This document shows, piece after piece, positions 1 to 12,666 of a stretch of 64,000 nt of DNA. The notes under the pieces were generated by a model that was not told the origin of the DNA, ran no database searches, and worked only from the letters and a program-made list of their open reading frames with translations. The DNA is from Oreohelix idahoensis (lineage: Eukaryota; Mollusca; Gastropoda; Stylommatophora; Oreohelicidae): assembly GCA_024509875.1 (NCBI GenBank), contig JAMPIV010018960.1, forward strand, positions 36,001 through 100,000, read 5' to 3'. Each line of letters opens with the position of its first letter. Within the stretch, counting starts at the first letter, position 1. A program made the translations under genes and the position numbers.

Positions 1-655
1 TACACCTAAAACAAAGAAACAAGTGCGATCTCTGTTAGGGCTAATACAATATTATGGGAAATTCATACCACATCTTTCGTCCATTACTGCTCCTTTCTCT
101 TCATTACTTAGGAAAGGTGCAGCTAACGTGATTCGGTGGTCTACTTACTTACTTACTTAGTCGTTCCCCTTCTACCGTGAGGTGTAGAGGTCTAACGAAC
201 ATCAAATCTCGTTGGATATCATAAAGAAATTTTTTTCGGATGCTCCTGTTTTAAGGCTGCCTAATGCGAATTTACCATTTGTCTTACGCAGCGATGCTTC
301 TTATTACGGCGTGGGAAGCGTGTTACTACAAGAATATGATGGCGCCTTGCATCCAGTTCTCTATGTATCACGGAAGTTAACTCCGACTGAACAAAACTAC
401 TCAGTCCTAGATAAGGAACTTCTTGGACTTGTTTGGTCAATAACAAAACTCCAGAGATATCAGCTTGGATCACACTTTATTGTGGAATCAGACCAAAAAG
501 CACTTACTGCTCTCAACACGAAAGATGTGAAATCAGCCAAATCGACTAGGTATGCGATCGCACTCCAGCCATATAGTTTTACAATAAGATCCATTCCTGG
601 TACGCAGAATGTTCTCGCTGACATTTTGTCGAGATGTCCGAATGAATCAAGTTAG
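1..655 (+). pseudogene. Ty3/gypsy (Gmr1-like) pol fragment: end of RT and RNase H
   Basis: The frame open at base 2 encodes the RT connection (KKQVRSLLGL, then YYGKF) and, from about 212, an RNase H of the gypsy type: LRSDAS catalytic block, SRKLTPTEQNYSVLDKELL and the closing ADILSRCP motif. The piece is cut by the window edge and ends at TAG 653-655. It is roughly two-thirds identical by eye to the RNase H at 5430-5820, so both belong to one lineage. A 51-bp insertion at 143-193 brings an in-frame stop, so the copy is dead. RNase H as the last domain, with no integrase after it, fits the integrase-first order seen in the two other copies in this window. Confidence 0.85.
143..193 (-). mobile_element. 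51-bp insert matching the 3' tip of the RTE element
   Basis: The insert is flanked by GGTCT on both sides (138-142 and 189-193). Read on the minus strand it is the last ~35 bases of the RTE element at 27963-31467 followed by a TAAG-repeat tail. Without it the pol frame runs through. It looks like an extremely 5'-truncated RTE insertion with a short target duplication. Confidence 0.7.
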
Positions 656-1580
656 CAACTACGCACTGCATACAACTGTACTTCTACACAGACAGTTCAT
701 CGATCGAAACTTTTGTTACTTTCAGGATAAGGATCATTAACATTCAGTCAAGTTGAAATCTACAATGATTATGTATTAAAAGAACGTGGAACGTTGAAGT
801 ATATTACTATATTTGTGAAAATAACATTCACTTACTTATGATATTGAAGAGAGAATAACGTTGGAAAGGGATTATATTTTCTCACCGAAATAACATTGCG
901 AACACTTGGTTGTTTTTCATGGAACGGAACTTGGTATATTTTAACTGTTTCCTAACAGGACAATGGAACTTTCTTAATCTAAGAAATCTAATGACATTGT
1001 TATTTTTTAAAAAATAAATACTTCGGTAGATTAGTAACCTTTGATACTTAGTTAATTAGTATAAGAATTAAGTTAGGTCACTATAAATATTTAATTACAT
1101 TGTCGAAATTTAATATTTATCACTCTTTAAGAGCATTGATTTAACATTAGTACTTTAATTATTACCACAAAGGAACTTTAGAGACACGGTTAAGTGTGTT
1201 GATCTATACATGTGTTAAAATTGTATTCTTTCATTTTTTTTCACTTGTCATTTTTAAGACATATCCATCTATTTTCTGTTTATTCATTGGTTTTTACATT
1301 TTTTTTTATTTGCGTTTCTATTCGGTTTAATTCAATATTTCTATATTTGATTTTATTTCATTTACCACATTGTAACAAAGGTGGTCAATTGTGGGTGTAT
1401 GCTTTTGTGCATACCTTTTGTTTATTTGAGTTGACTTAAATTTCATATTTATGTTTTAATGATTCTATGTCAGGTTATATTAATATTATATGATTATCTA
1501 CACTTGAATCACCTCTAGTCGCGAGTAGTAAAGAAAAAAATTAATATAATTAATTGTTTTGGGGGGATTGGTAAGGAATC
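656..1580 (+). other. Gene-free stretch, probably 3' UTR of the first gypsy fragment
   Basis: AT-rich, no coding signal. It ends in a G-rich tract (GGGGGGATTGGTAAGGAATC, 1561-1580) followed by TGTAGAGC. This resembles the purine tract plus TG that precedes the LTR-like repeat at 6301, so an LTR may begin at 1581. I could not find its other end. Confidence 0.35.
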
Positions 1581-3028
1581 TGTAGAGCCCTTTTCGTAGG
1601 CCTTTACAGTCATTTACAGATGAGGGTAGTCTCATATTTTTTAATATGTGGTCCAACTTTACGCACCAACTTATGTCGGTGTTAGTGTTAGTAAATGTCA
1701 TCTGTCACGCACGCATATGCACAATTTGGTGTATGGTAATTCGGGCGCGCTTGTATCCAAACAAGCCAGATGACGTAGAAGCGTGAATGAAGCAAGCCGC
1801 ATCTCATATCCAGACATGGAGTCTGTTGATTTTTTTATTGTGTACCCATCATTTGGGGCTAGTGTATTTCTGGGACATGACTTCTGAATAGAAGCCGTTG
1901 CCGGCTTACTCCCTACGTAAGTCAGAACCAGGCGTTGTTATAATTGAATATATTTTTATGATTTTTAGTGACTGTATCCGGCGTTGGCATCTAGCTAGTT
2001 CCTTCTCGTTAAGGGGTTAAAATGGATCAACCCGATGCTGCACTGAAGCCATCCTAATGTTTTAAAGGATTTTTAATGCTCCGTCAGTTCGGCTAATTGA
2101 TATGAATTAGTGGAGCGCCGTCATATGTGACACGGCGATCAAGACAGAGATGAATCAAGTATTGTAATTAACTTTATGTTGTCTTCTCAGACAGAATGTA
2201 TGCAGTGATCTATAATGTTGGAAGGTACCAGAATCAATATGTACCAGGGAAATGTTACAGGACAGGGTGGAAGTAGATATACGAAGATTTGTTGTACGGA
2301 TGACCTTAGAAGTTTTGTTCGGCGACGCAAGGTCAAACCGTTAGATCATTGAATGAACTTGGATACTACAAGTAATGTAATTTATAAATATGAGCCATAT
2401 GTTTTGAACTGTGAAACCATTGATGCAAGTACTGTTTTCCTGTCTTTGCTCGTCCACCTATTTCGTCCAAATAAAATGTGGTTGCAAGTCGACATAACGA
2501 GTTCGTCCATATCAGTATTGGCACTTGTTGGTGTGCCCGATTGTTCTTAAAGTTCCAGAAGTTCACATTCCAGTGGAAAGACATTCGCGTTTTAATTTCA
2601 AGCTAGTAGAATCGCCCGTGTTAGATCGTTGACATTTCGACACCAGCGACATCCTCTGGTCAGCGGTGTCCACCCAAGAAAAACGACTCTAACACGCTCC
2701 TTATATGGACATCTGAATAGCGACTTGGGTATTGTCAACTATTTAAAACATTTCCCTGAAACAGAGCACAATCAATCCTTATAAGGATAGATGAATAAGA
2801 CAAGGGGAATAACCACAAAATCTAACTTGACTCTAAAAAGTTAACAGCCAGTTCTTTCTCTTTGACCACAAAAAATATCAAACAGGCTGACGTCTATAAT
2901 ATAAGCGAAAAGAAAACAGATAAAATTCACATTGAAATGTAGCCATAAGTCTGAACTTCAAAAATTTATTTCTCAATGTAGTCTCCGTTATATGTTACAG
3001 TTTTTGTCCATCTTCGCACAAGGGCATA
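1581..3028. other. Unassigned, possible LTR remnant
   Basis: No supported gene. Only short open frames without family motifs are present. Part of it could be the LTR that would follow the purine tract at 1561-1580, but no second copy occurs in the window. Confidence 0.3.
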
Positions 3029-3900
3029 GTTACGTGCAGTCTTTGATATCTTGCAATATAATACATTTGTATGCTTGTTATGTTCGCAAATATTTTGTAA
3101 ACAAAATAGATACTCTTCTTTGCTTAAAGAAAAGTCAATATTGAGTTACTTCCATTTGAAAGGAGTTTCAGATCGAACTCCGCGGATGAATCTAGTTTTA
3201 CTGCGATTTATTCTTTGTTTGGGTAGAAATAGATTGTTCTTGCTTCAGAATATCTATGGCCTGAATTTATGTGTATTGTTTGTCTAGGTAGGACGAGTCT
3301 GTCTTATGTCTGTATATCTTTACATATCTAAGTCGAACTATATGTTCTTTGTCGCTAGAAAGGTCAAAGGGCTGTTCGGCGGATGTGTCGCTAGGGAGTG
3401 GTGATTTGGCTTCGCCCTGATGGGCGCTGTTGTGTTTCTGTATCGGCTTGTCGCCGGGAAAAGTGATCTCAATATTTATGGGGAAAGTGATAGTCGTTTA
3501 CACCTATCGTGTATGCTTTACCCCAGTGTTTATTCTTATTGCCAAGGAATGGCAGAATCATGTTTCTGATAATAAGGTAAAGAAAGCACTTCTTATGAAC
3601 TCTTGCTAAGCCATCGTTTTTCGATAGCAGACGCATTGTACGTCTGAGAGAATATTTAACCAGATGAAGATGACATTCATTCCTAGCAGCACTATACTGT
3701 ATGATGAAGTCAATTGTATCAATGATAGAATCTACAAAGCCATAAGGACATTTAATGAATGACCAGCTTTGATACAGCTGCCTAGTTTGTATCAAAAAAG
3801 AAAGTGAGTGACAGCTCACGAGAGAAGCCATCTTGTATCCAAATATTTTGTGACTTTCAAGAAGAGAAAAGGGATGCCCCGTACTATCGCTTGATGAGTC
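3029..3900 (+). repeat. LTR-like direct repeat, left copy
   Basis: About 872 bp starting GTTACGTGCAG and ending GATGAGTC. It is about 99% identical to 6302-7174, with roughly a dozen substitutions and one 1-bp indel. It directly precedes a truncated gypsy pol. The simplest reading is a 5' LTR that lost its outermost bases and whose junction with pol was created by a deletion removing primer site, gag, protease and most of integrase. Open frames inside it on either strand are not considered genes. Confidence 0.6.
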
Positions 3901-5820
3901 GTTGCTTCATGATCTCATAACAGCTGACAATATTGACGATGACACAAAGTCATCCTACGAATATGTCATCGCGTTGAGACAAAAGATTATCGAAGCATGC
4001 AAATTAGCAACTTCTTCTTCTGAATTTGCGAAACAGAAGGCAAGGCAATTTGCCAATAAGAAGAGATGCTTACGACAACTTTGTCCTGGGACAAAGCATT
4101 TGTATTACTACCTTGTAGGGAAAACAGACTACTTATTTCTTGGAAAGGTCCGTACGATATAATATCGAAAATTTCCGATGTCGACTATATTGTCGATATT
4201 GATGGGAAGCATAAAACCTTCCACATCAATATGCTTACTGAATTCCATGAACGTCCGGATTATTTACAACCAATTTTCCAAGCAATGGACGATTCTCCAG
4301 TACAACATGGTCATTACTCATCACTGTCCGTGATACAGGATGAGGAAACGAGTTTTTCAGATGTAAATCTCCCTCTTCCAATGATCCCACTTCATTCTAG
4401 TGAATCATGGAAGAACGTTACTGTCTCTCCTGATCTGTCTCTGGGAGAACAGCGACAAGTTTCAACTATGTTGCAAACATTTCAGGATGTACTCACTGAC
4501 ATCCCTGGACAAACTCATGTCATTGAACATGACATTGTTCTAATTGACCATACTCCTATTAGGGTTAGACCTTATCCTATCCCTATACATTTTCAAGCAC
4601 AGGTCGAGAAAGAGTTGGATGAGATGATAGATTTGAAAATAATCGAACCATCCACCTCTGCATATTCTTCGCCGATGGTTATTGTTCGAAAAAAAGACAA
4701 TAACATACGTCTTTGCGTTGACTATCGCAAATTGAATCAAGTAACGAAGTTCGATGCTGAACCTATGCCTTTACTGGAAGAGCTACTTACTCGACTTTCC
4801 ACATCTCATTTTTTCACTAAACTTGATTTGTCTAAAGGATATTGGCAAGTACCTTTATCTGAACGCGCCAAACCTCTCACGGCTTTTTCAACACCTAGAG
4901 GTTTGTTCCAATGGAATTTTATGCCTTTCGGTCTTATGAACGCACCAGCTACATTTGTACGCATGATGCGCCGAATCCTATCTTATCGGTCAGATGTCAT
5001 TGCATATCTAGACGACATCTGTCTTTTCAGCGATACTTGGGAAGATCACTATTCAGGGTTAGATGAATTGCTGTCTACTTTGCGCGAGCACAACCTGACA
5101 GCGAAACCCTCTAAAGCCTATATTGGTTTTAGCGAAATTTCTTTCCTAGGCCACCGAGTTGGTCATGGTATCCTAAAGACAGAGGACCATAATACTAGTA
5201 AGATACTTAATATCTCTATCCCTAAGACTAAAAAACAGGTGAGAAGTCTGTTAGGTCTTATTCAATTTTATGGCAGATTCATTCAGAATCTATCCTCTAT
5301 CATGGCACCTCTTTCTACACTTCTAAAGAAAGGTTCGCCTAATATGGTCCACTGTTCCCAGGAATGCCAATCCTCTTTGAATAAGATTAAAACATTGTTT
5401 TCAACACCACCTATTTTAGTGTTACCTACTAAAGATAAGACATTTGTTCTTCGTAGTGATGCTTCATCCACTGGAATTGGAGCGGCACTAATGCAAGAGT
5501 ACTCTGGAACTCTGCATCCTGTAATGTATATTTCCAGAAAACTTAATGCGGCAGAAAGGAATTATTCGGTTTTAGACCGTGAGCTATTAGCTATGGTTTG
5601 GTCAATTCTCAAACTACAAAGATTCCTTCTAGGCGCACATTTCATAGTAGAAACCGACATAAAAGCTCTTACTGCTATACAGAGTAAGAATTTGAAGAGC
5701 TCGAGGTCTACTCGATATGCAATTGCTCTTCAACCTTTTCATTTCTCTGTGCGAGCTATTCGTGGATCAGATAATGTGATGGCAGACATTCTGTCAAGAT
5801 GCCCACATGATTCCCCATAA
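3901..5820 (+). pseudogene. Ty3/gypsy (Gmr1-like) pol remnant: integrase C-terminus, RT, RNase H
   Basis: The segment begins inside an integrase C-terminal region, with LLISWKGPYDII and KTFHINML around 4120-4240. After one frameshift near 4090-4110 it runs without a stop to 5820. Then come the ribonuclease/RT motifs in order: VRPYPIPI (~4565), RLCVDYRKLN, TKLDLSKGYWQVP, MPFGLMNAPATF, the catalytic AYLDD (~5007), FLGHRVG, and an RNase H with LRSDAS, VLDRELLAMVW and the terminal ADILSRCP. Integrase lying upstream of RT is the reverse of ordinary gypsy order and is the hallmark described for Gmr1-like elements. Gag, protease and the integrase core are absent. The ATG at 4066 is not a genuine start. 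The RT-RNase H part is undamaged, so loss was mainly by deletion. Confidence 0.88.
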
Positions 5821-6300
5821 CTATTAGGTCTTAGACTTCTTGATATGTCTAGTTCTATAATAGTTCCTTTTCTATATCAAGATAGATACACATTTGTAAT
5901 TTAATAATATAATGATTGTATCACTACTTAGCGGTTCATTGATGTTTATTCACCGCTGTGATTTGATGATTTTTCTTCATAAATCATAAATTTAAGATAT
6001 CTAATACGAAATTATGGTATGAAATTTTTTAGGCATTGTGTAATTGCCAGAATTGTATTATACTTTGATGACACCTTCCTGGAAAAATTTATTCGTAGAG
6101 AAACAATTTCTCTCAGATTATGAGATACATTCTCACCAGTCGCTCCATAAGTCGACTTAGCCTCATATTAGGCGTTATATTTATTCCTGATATTTTCATC
6201 TGCGCATTATTCATGCGTTGTGAGCCTATTGTACGTTGCTCCTAGATGTATTTCAAAAAAAAAAAGTTTCATTTTTTTTTCCCGGGAGGTGTGGTAAGAA
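5821..6300 (+). other. 3' UTR and candidate polypurine tract
   Basis: Non-coding. The last bases are CCCGGGAGGTGTGGTAAGAA directly before TGTTACG of the right LTR-like copy. This is a G-rich tract where a plus-strand primer would be expected. Confidence 0.5.
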
Positions 6301-7176
6301 TGTTACGTGCAGTCTTTGATATCTTGCAATATAATACATTTGTATGCTTGTTATGTTCGCAAATATTTTGTAAACAAAATAGATACTCTTCTTTGCTTAA
6401 GGAAAAGTCAATATTGAGTTACTTCCCCTTGAAAGGAGTTTCAGATCGAACTCCGCGGATGAATCTAGTTTTACTGCGATTTATTCTTTGTTTGGGTAGA
6501 AATAGATTGTTCTTGCTTCAGAATATCTATGGCCTGAATTTATGTGTATTGTTTGTCTAGGTAGGACGAGTCTGTCTTATGTCTGTATATCTTTACATAT
6601 CTAAGTCGAACTATATGTTCTTTGTCGCTAGAAAGGTCAAAGGGCTGTTCGGCGGATGTGTCGCTAGGGAGTGGTGATTTGGCTTCGCCCTGATGGGCGC
6701 TGTTGTGTTTCTGTATCGGCTTGTCGCCGGGAAAAGTGATCTCAATATTTATGGGGAAAGGGATAGTCGTTTAGACCTATCGTGTATGCTTTACCCCAGT
6801 GTTTATTCTTATTGCCAAGGAATGGCAGAATCATGTTTCTGATAATAAGGTAAAGAAAGCACTTCTTATGAACTCTTGCTAAGCCATCGTTTTTCGATAA
6901 GCAGACGCATTGTACGTCTGAGAGAATATTTAACCAGATGAAGATGACATTCATTCCTAGCAGCACTATATTGTATGATGAAGTCAATTGTATCAATGAT
7001 AGAATCTACAAAGCCATAAGGACATTTAATGAATGACCAGTTTTGATACAGCTGCCTAGTTTGTATCAAAAAAGAAAGTGAGTGACAGCTCACGAGAGAA
7101 GCCATCTTGTATCCAAATATTTTGTGACTTTCAAGAAGAGAAAAGGGATGCCCCGTACTATCGCTTGATGAGTCCA
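6301..7176 (+). repeat. LTR-like direct repeat, right copy
   Basis: It starts TGTTACGTGC and ends GAGTCCA, giving the TG...CA ends usual for LTRs. It is about 99% identical to 3029-3900. High identity implies recent integration or gene conversion. I could not match flanking 5-bp duplications. Confidence 0.6.
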
Positions 7177-7699
7177 GAGATCACTGCTACTGTATGAGAA
7201 CCCATTTCTAGTGGTTCAATCTTATTATATGAAAATATGTGCTGAACTTTACTTAAAGGAATCTTCGCTAGACGAGGTTAGGTCTAGGAGTCATCTTGAA
7301 TATTGTTTATAAACTGACGTGCTCTGTCAGTGAAGTCAGATGATATATATATATATAGGCAATACGGAGTGCTTATCTACTGACACTCCATTGTGCTATT
7401 AGTCAACATGAATGCCCATGTATCATTGCAAGACCATTTATCCACTGTACCATGATGTATTATGCCAACCTGTCATTTGTCACTGTATCCGTGCTGTCGA
7501 GTGTGTACGTCCAATTAAACTGTAGCAAAGGTACACAGTCGTTGGTGTCGATGACTTCCAGCCATACATGAGTGAAAGAAAAAGACCATTTGTCAACACC
7601 ACGAACTCTTCTTATCATTCGCATATTATACTCTCACTCTATGTCTACACACCACTGCGTAGGTCGAGTTGTCATTCCATACTCAAACCACGAGCAACA
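7177..7699. other. Unassigned spacer
   Basis: No recognised gene or repeat apart from a short (AT)n near 7341-7357. Confidence 0.4.
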
Positions 7700-8661
7700 C
7701 TCTGACGAGTCTTTAACACTGAAGCTTCCAAACATCCTCTTAACACCGTGGTCCTGTACACAAGTGATGTCAGCAGGAAAAATAAATAGATAACAACAAC
7801 CCAATACATCTATTTAACACACCATATTTAACACGCATGTATCACCGCACGGTAAAAATGTGTTTCCTTTTTCCTAAACCACTGACGTACGGCACGTTTA
7901 AGGGTCTCGGTGTCCTCAAAGTGATGTCCGCGAAGATCTTCTTTCAGTGGTCCAAACAGACGGAAGTCAAAAGGTGCAAGATCGGGACTGTAAGGGGGAA
8001 TGTGGTAATAATGTCCAGCCAAATTCTGCAATCGCATCAATGGTTCGTTTAGCGGTGTGTGGCGTGGCATTATCGTGCAACAATGGTGCAGTTCTCTGAT
8101 CTTTTAATGGGTAAAGTCGCCGAAGACGACCTCTAAGCTTCTTCAAAGTTTCAATGTAACGGTCTGCATTCACCGTGTTTCCCTTTTCCAAGAAGTCGAG
8201 AAGAATCACACCCTTCTCATCCCAAAACACGGAGGCCATAACTTTCCATACAGATGGTGAACTTTTGAACTTCTTTCTTGTCGGCGATGGTGTGTGATGC
8301 TTTGTGTCAGCCATTGAGGATTGACCTACTTCAGCTTCGTCACAACGATGTACCCAACGTCGGACAGTGCTAACATCCACTGTTGAATCTCCATAAACAT
8401 TCTTCAAACGTTCGATGATGCGAATTGGGGTCTCGCCTTCAGCATTAAGGAATTCTATGACATAACGTTGTTTTAATTGAACGTCTTTGGCAGCCATTTT
8501 TAAACTGTTACAGTGGTGCCACCTGTTACTGAAACAGGTTGGTAATGCTATACAGTGCAGAAGAGTGTTTGAGGAATCCTGCTAAATTTACAAATTGCAC
8601 ACCGATGCAGTATTTACATACATAAAAAATAGGAGGCATTACTTTTTGACCTTCCCTCGTA
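7700..8661 (-). mobile_element. mariner element with internally deleted transposase
   Basis: The transposase reads on the minus strand from ATG near 8497. An N-terminal helix-turn-helix part (RYVIEFLNAEGETP, VDVSTVRRWVHR) comes first. It is followed by KVMASVFWDEKGVILLDFL and LHDNATPHTA (second catalytic Asp). After a frame change near 8000-8030 comes PPYSPDLAPFDFRLFGPLK (third catalytic Asp). The segment with the first catalytic Asp (DETW) is deleted, so it cannot transpose. The right end reads CGAGGGAAGGTCAAAAAGTA on the minus strand next to TA at 8660-8661, a typical mariner terminus. The matching left inverted repeat was not found, so the left boundary is approximate. The element abuts a gypsy integrase fragment and probably inserted into it. 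Confidence 0.85.
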
Positions 8662-9165
8662 TGTACCGAAGAATTTAATATCGCGAATCCTTACACAGTT
8701 CCACGACAAAAACGGACACCTAGGACGAGACAAGACCTTAGACTTAATAAACAAACGGTACTTCTGGACTACGCTACATTAGAATATTATAGAACATGTC
8801 GCCACCTGTAGAACGTGCAAAATACGGAATTTGCGAAACCCCAGAGTCCCAATGCAGGAAATGACACCAACGAACTTCCCCATGGAAACTGTTCGACCTC
8901 CAAAAGAAGGAGAAATGTCATATGTAATGCATCCTTTATGATGAACATCTGGTACACTGAAGCCACGTATTTGCTAGGACAACTAGCGCCAAATCACGCC
9001 ACTTTTCGGCCATACGTCATTGCATCTAAATATACGAAAACAAACGAATTACTCTGGCAAATCTTTTGAAGGGCATCAAAACCTTTGTCTCTCGGGCACG
9101 TTCAATCCAGCAAGAATATCACGCCCGAAAAGATTCTGGAAAATCAGATTAAGTGGTTTAATGAC
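8662..9165 (+). pseudogene. gypsy integrase zinc-finger fragment
   Basis: The frame from 8664 encodes an integrase HHCC finger: FHDKNGHLGRDKTLDLINKRYFW, then HVATCRTCK, with a stop between the two halves. It continues to PMQEMTPTNFPMETV, the usual lead-in to the integrase core. After about 8920 the frame changes and resemblance fades. This is a decayed fragment of a different gypsy copy, broken on its left by the mariner. Confidence 0.6.
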
Positions 9166-9639
9166 CATTACTTATGTTTTGTTTTCATTTAAATGACCAT
9201 TATTTATGTTTTTTTAAAATTATATTAAATGACTTACGTGTTATTATTTATGCTAACTCCTTAGAAACCGTTTTCCTGTTCTAAAGCATGCAGCATTGTC
9301 TGTGGTACTGCCAGAACTATAACATCATCTCAGAGTGTCTCCTAATTGCTGCTGAGTATTACCAATATCTATTCTTAATAATTTTAAGGCCTGTCCCATC
9401 AAAATATGTCTACATTCTCATGGTGACATCGTAGATAATCTTGTTGAGTGTTTTACTGTGGTCTATGAAACACAAGTACATGCACAGTTGTGTCGCACAA
9501 AATACGTATTTGAACTGCACACACTTTCATTTACAAAGAAAAACAAGAACTGGAAATTAGAATGCTGATTAGGCCTGTCAAAGTTGTTGACTGCCCTAAA
9601 TTCTAAACAGATATCAAGGCCGTGCTGTCTGTTTGTCTG
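9166..9639. other. Unassigned spacer
   Basis: AT-rich; nothing recognised. Confidence 0.4.
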
Positions 9640-9830
9640 TCACTGATGCGGCATTGATGCGTACTGGTATGTCATTGATGTATCATTGACATTTTACTGA
9701 TGTGTCATTAGTGAGTTACTGATGTGCTATTGGTGTGTCATTGATATGTCACTTGTGTGTCATTGCAGTGGCATTGATGTGCAATTGGTGTGTCATTTAT
9801 ATAATTGAAGTGTCATTAGTGTCACAGGAT
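9640..9830 (+). repeat. Degenerate TGTCATTGATG minisatellite
   Basis: Many imperfect copies of a 10-12-bp unit (TGTCATTGATG and variants such as TGTCATTAGTG). Confidence 0.65.
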
Positions 9831-12060
9831 TTACTTCCCTTGCTCTTCAGTGATAGTCCAACAATGGCCAAAACCTGTAGTATCTAATGAGGGTCTTCTA
9901 AGGTATCGACATGCATGGAGGCATATCTGTAGTCATCCTTATATGACTACCATCTATGCACAATGCTATAGTATATAATTATGGATGTGAACCTCTGTAT
10001 GTGAGGCTAATTACACCCTCATTGACTCTTGAAATCATCCACTCCCTTCCAGGGATTCCCCCTGTTATGAAACATGTTGAGAACCCAGCAATGCACACGA
10101 AGCTTGGAGGAGTCACTGAGCCCCTGATGTAACTCTTGCTTTTACCGGGTTACCTGCATGCAGGAGGATCTCACTATGGACCCTATGGTAGGCATGGAGA
10201 GCTGAGGAGTGGCTCGGAGCAGGATATGATGATTCCTTGGGAAAGCCCAGAACCAGATCACAGTATTTCAGTTCTGCATATTTGGAGAGCCCCTTGGAAG
10301 GTGGGAAATGCACAGAATGCCACGCACCCATCCTCCTAGCTTGGGACCAGATGTGATGATCCTTTTAAATGCAAGTCAAATTAGAGAAACTGGAGCTCAT
10401 TAATTCAGCTCAGTACGTTTCGGAATGGCAGAAAAGCCAAAGGAAAAGGCTAGATCTACAGGTAGATAAAGGTATATTCGAGTTGTAGATAGAAGGATGA
10501 TGATGCTTCTATCTCGAGGGAATAATCATAAGATAATTCAGAAATCAAGAACAATGCTGAATTGGACTGAGCAATTGTTAACTTTGTATCAGCCCGCCGC
10601 CTTTTATGAAGAATTATTACGTACTTTAGCTCGTTCAAACTCCCAACTGATTTAACTCAGTAAAATATTACTTAAGTAGCTCCGTTACAAGTATTAAAAT
10701 GACTGAGACATACGGATGGAGTTCACCCAAAATGACTAAATCAGCTATACATTTCTATATTTACATATAACAAAATTTAATAGTCAATTATCGTTAACAA
10801 TTGTAAAATAAATAAGGGTTGGGTGAATTAAGATAACGCCTTTAAAAATTTCTTCACAGGTGATGGTCTGAAATGAAAAATGTTTTCTGGTTTAAAAATG
10901 GAGTGCTCACTTGGCAGCTTAGAATACGTACTTAGCTGCCAGTAAAATGTCGGTTGGTTTGTGCTCCAGCCGATGCTTGTTCTTAGCAGTTTACGGTCTC
11001 GTTCACTCTCGTCTCTGGTCAAGTTTAGTGGCTGCAACACGTCCCTCGTAGTATCGTGGGGTAATTGCAAAGACGATCCAGCGTCTGTTAAGATCATTCT
11101 GCAGCTGTAAGTGTCTTGTTCTATCTGCAGGCCATTTATACCACTCGTTTCACAGATAGCACCACCAATTGGTACCACCGACTAGTATCATGAAATAAGA
11201 GAGAAGCAAATACCTTCATGAGTATTGGGTTTCCTGTCAAAAAATCAGGTGTCTCTCTTTCTCCCCCAACTTTCATTCAACACTCCCATCTGCCTCAGAA
11301 CTTAACCCTGTTTGTACATTAATATTAATCCCAGTGAGTGGAACACATTCATTGCATTTATATTGAACATGTTTACATTTGCACTTGTCAAAATGTTAAT
11401 ATAATAAGTATGTATATCATTTCTATCATCATCCACTCCCTGCTCCATATGGAACTTGGGACTACCTCTGCTTTTGGTTCTCTATGAGAAACCCGCATAA
11501 AGCAGTCACCAGCTCTTGCAGTAATAGTTCATGAAATCCTCATTCTATATGCTGAAGTTGCCAGCTTCGTATGACTTGAACATCCACTAGCAGTTTTCAC
11601 ATATTAATTATACAAAATATAAAATTATAAAATGTACAATTTAGTCCAAAATATCTTTTGGCAATACAGACTTCTGGCTCAGAGAAATAGTTAAGGCAAC
11701 TTGTTTTAGATGCCTCTTACACATGGTCTGGGGTATCACTTTGCAAATAGAATCCCACTATGACTTAGTGTTCTGGGTCCTAGGATTTCGGGCTTCCGTA
11801 TTATTGAAATTGGACTTTTATCGAGATACAAGTCACAAGATGCTCAAACACGTTATCTGGTCTTTTAAAGTGGAATCCTGATCCTATTCCTTACTCTGGC
11901 TTGTCTGGCTGTCTTCTTGACGAGTTGAATTTCACAGTGCGGTAAACTCTCAAGGCGCTAAATTATAAGGCAACATTCAGCCGCATCCAGATTGCTACTA
12001 TATGACAAGGCTCCAAACAGAAATGTTGTATTTTTACATTTCAAAATGCCTAGGCTATAG
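9831..12060. other. Unassigned 2.2-kb region
   Basis: No family motif on either strand. A 116-codon minus-strand open frame at 10828-11178 has no recognisable domain, and I do not claim it as a gene. Confidence 0.4.
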
Positions 12061-12064
12061 CATG

Positions 12065-12521
12065 CACCAGGAATTTTTCTAAGTCCACAATACGCTGAGG
12101 TTTGTGGTGGACTAGTGAACGGGCTGCGACTCAGGGGCAACAAGCGGTGTATACTATAAGGGGTGTCAGTATCAAAAGTCCAGTGGGGAACGCGCAGTGG
12201 CGACTCGTTGACTTCGCGCTGGTGTCTCAGTGTGTGCGACGGAACGAACGGAATAATTTGTCTTCTCTTTGTTACTTTCACAATTGCCTCCACGGCTGGC
12301 GGAGTTGTGGAATTTAAAGTTGCTACCATAAGTGAAATGGGTTCATTTTTGATGCAAGACAACAGGAAGCTGAGACGCTTGGGAGTCATGACCCAAGTGG
12401 GCCCGCCCCCCTTAGAGTGTAAAGGAGTATATAGGGCCGAAACACTTGTCGGACGGGGGGAACTTCTTCTGATGATCAGATTGCTTCCTGTTGTATCGCT
12501 CTGTAAAGAGTTTCCTATCAT
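12065..12521 (+). repeat. Left 457-bp terminal direct repeat of the LINE
   Basis: It starts CACCAGGAATTTTTC and ends CTCTGTAAAGAGTTTCCTATC. It is ~99.5% identical to 16026-16481. It carries a TATA-like motif and short inverted repeats, and no coding region is supported. Confidence 0.9.
12428..12433 (+). promoter_or_regulatory. TATA-like motif in left direct repeat
   Basis: TATATA within GGAGTATATAGGGCC, about 235 bp upstream of the zinc-finger ORF. It is a plausible pol II core promoter, seen by motif only. The right repeat has the same motif at 16389-16394. Confidence 0.35.
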
Positions 12522-12666
12522 AGTTACATGGTCAAACCAGTGACAATCGGGAAAAGACCGATTGACTTCTGGAAAGACAGATGACACTGGGAAAGACTAG
12601 AAACCGGCTGACCGGGTTAGCACCCCGTAAGCTGTATTCAATTGCTATATAACCCAAAAACGATAG

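Noticed and set aside
3469..3831. 120-codon minus-strand frame, repeated at 6742-7105
   Set aside because: Lies inside the LTR-like repeats and is broken differently in the second copy.
10828..11178. 116-codon minus-strand open frame
   Set aside because: No domain, no neighbour support, and chance length is possible.
12436..12490. Hammerhead-ribozyme-like pieces (GAAAC...GTC and CTGATGA) in the 457-bp repeat
   Set aside because: The stems needed around these motifs do not pair in either order.
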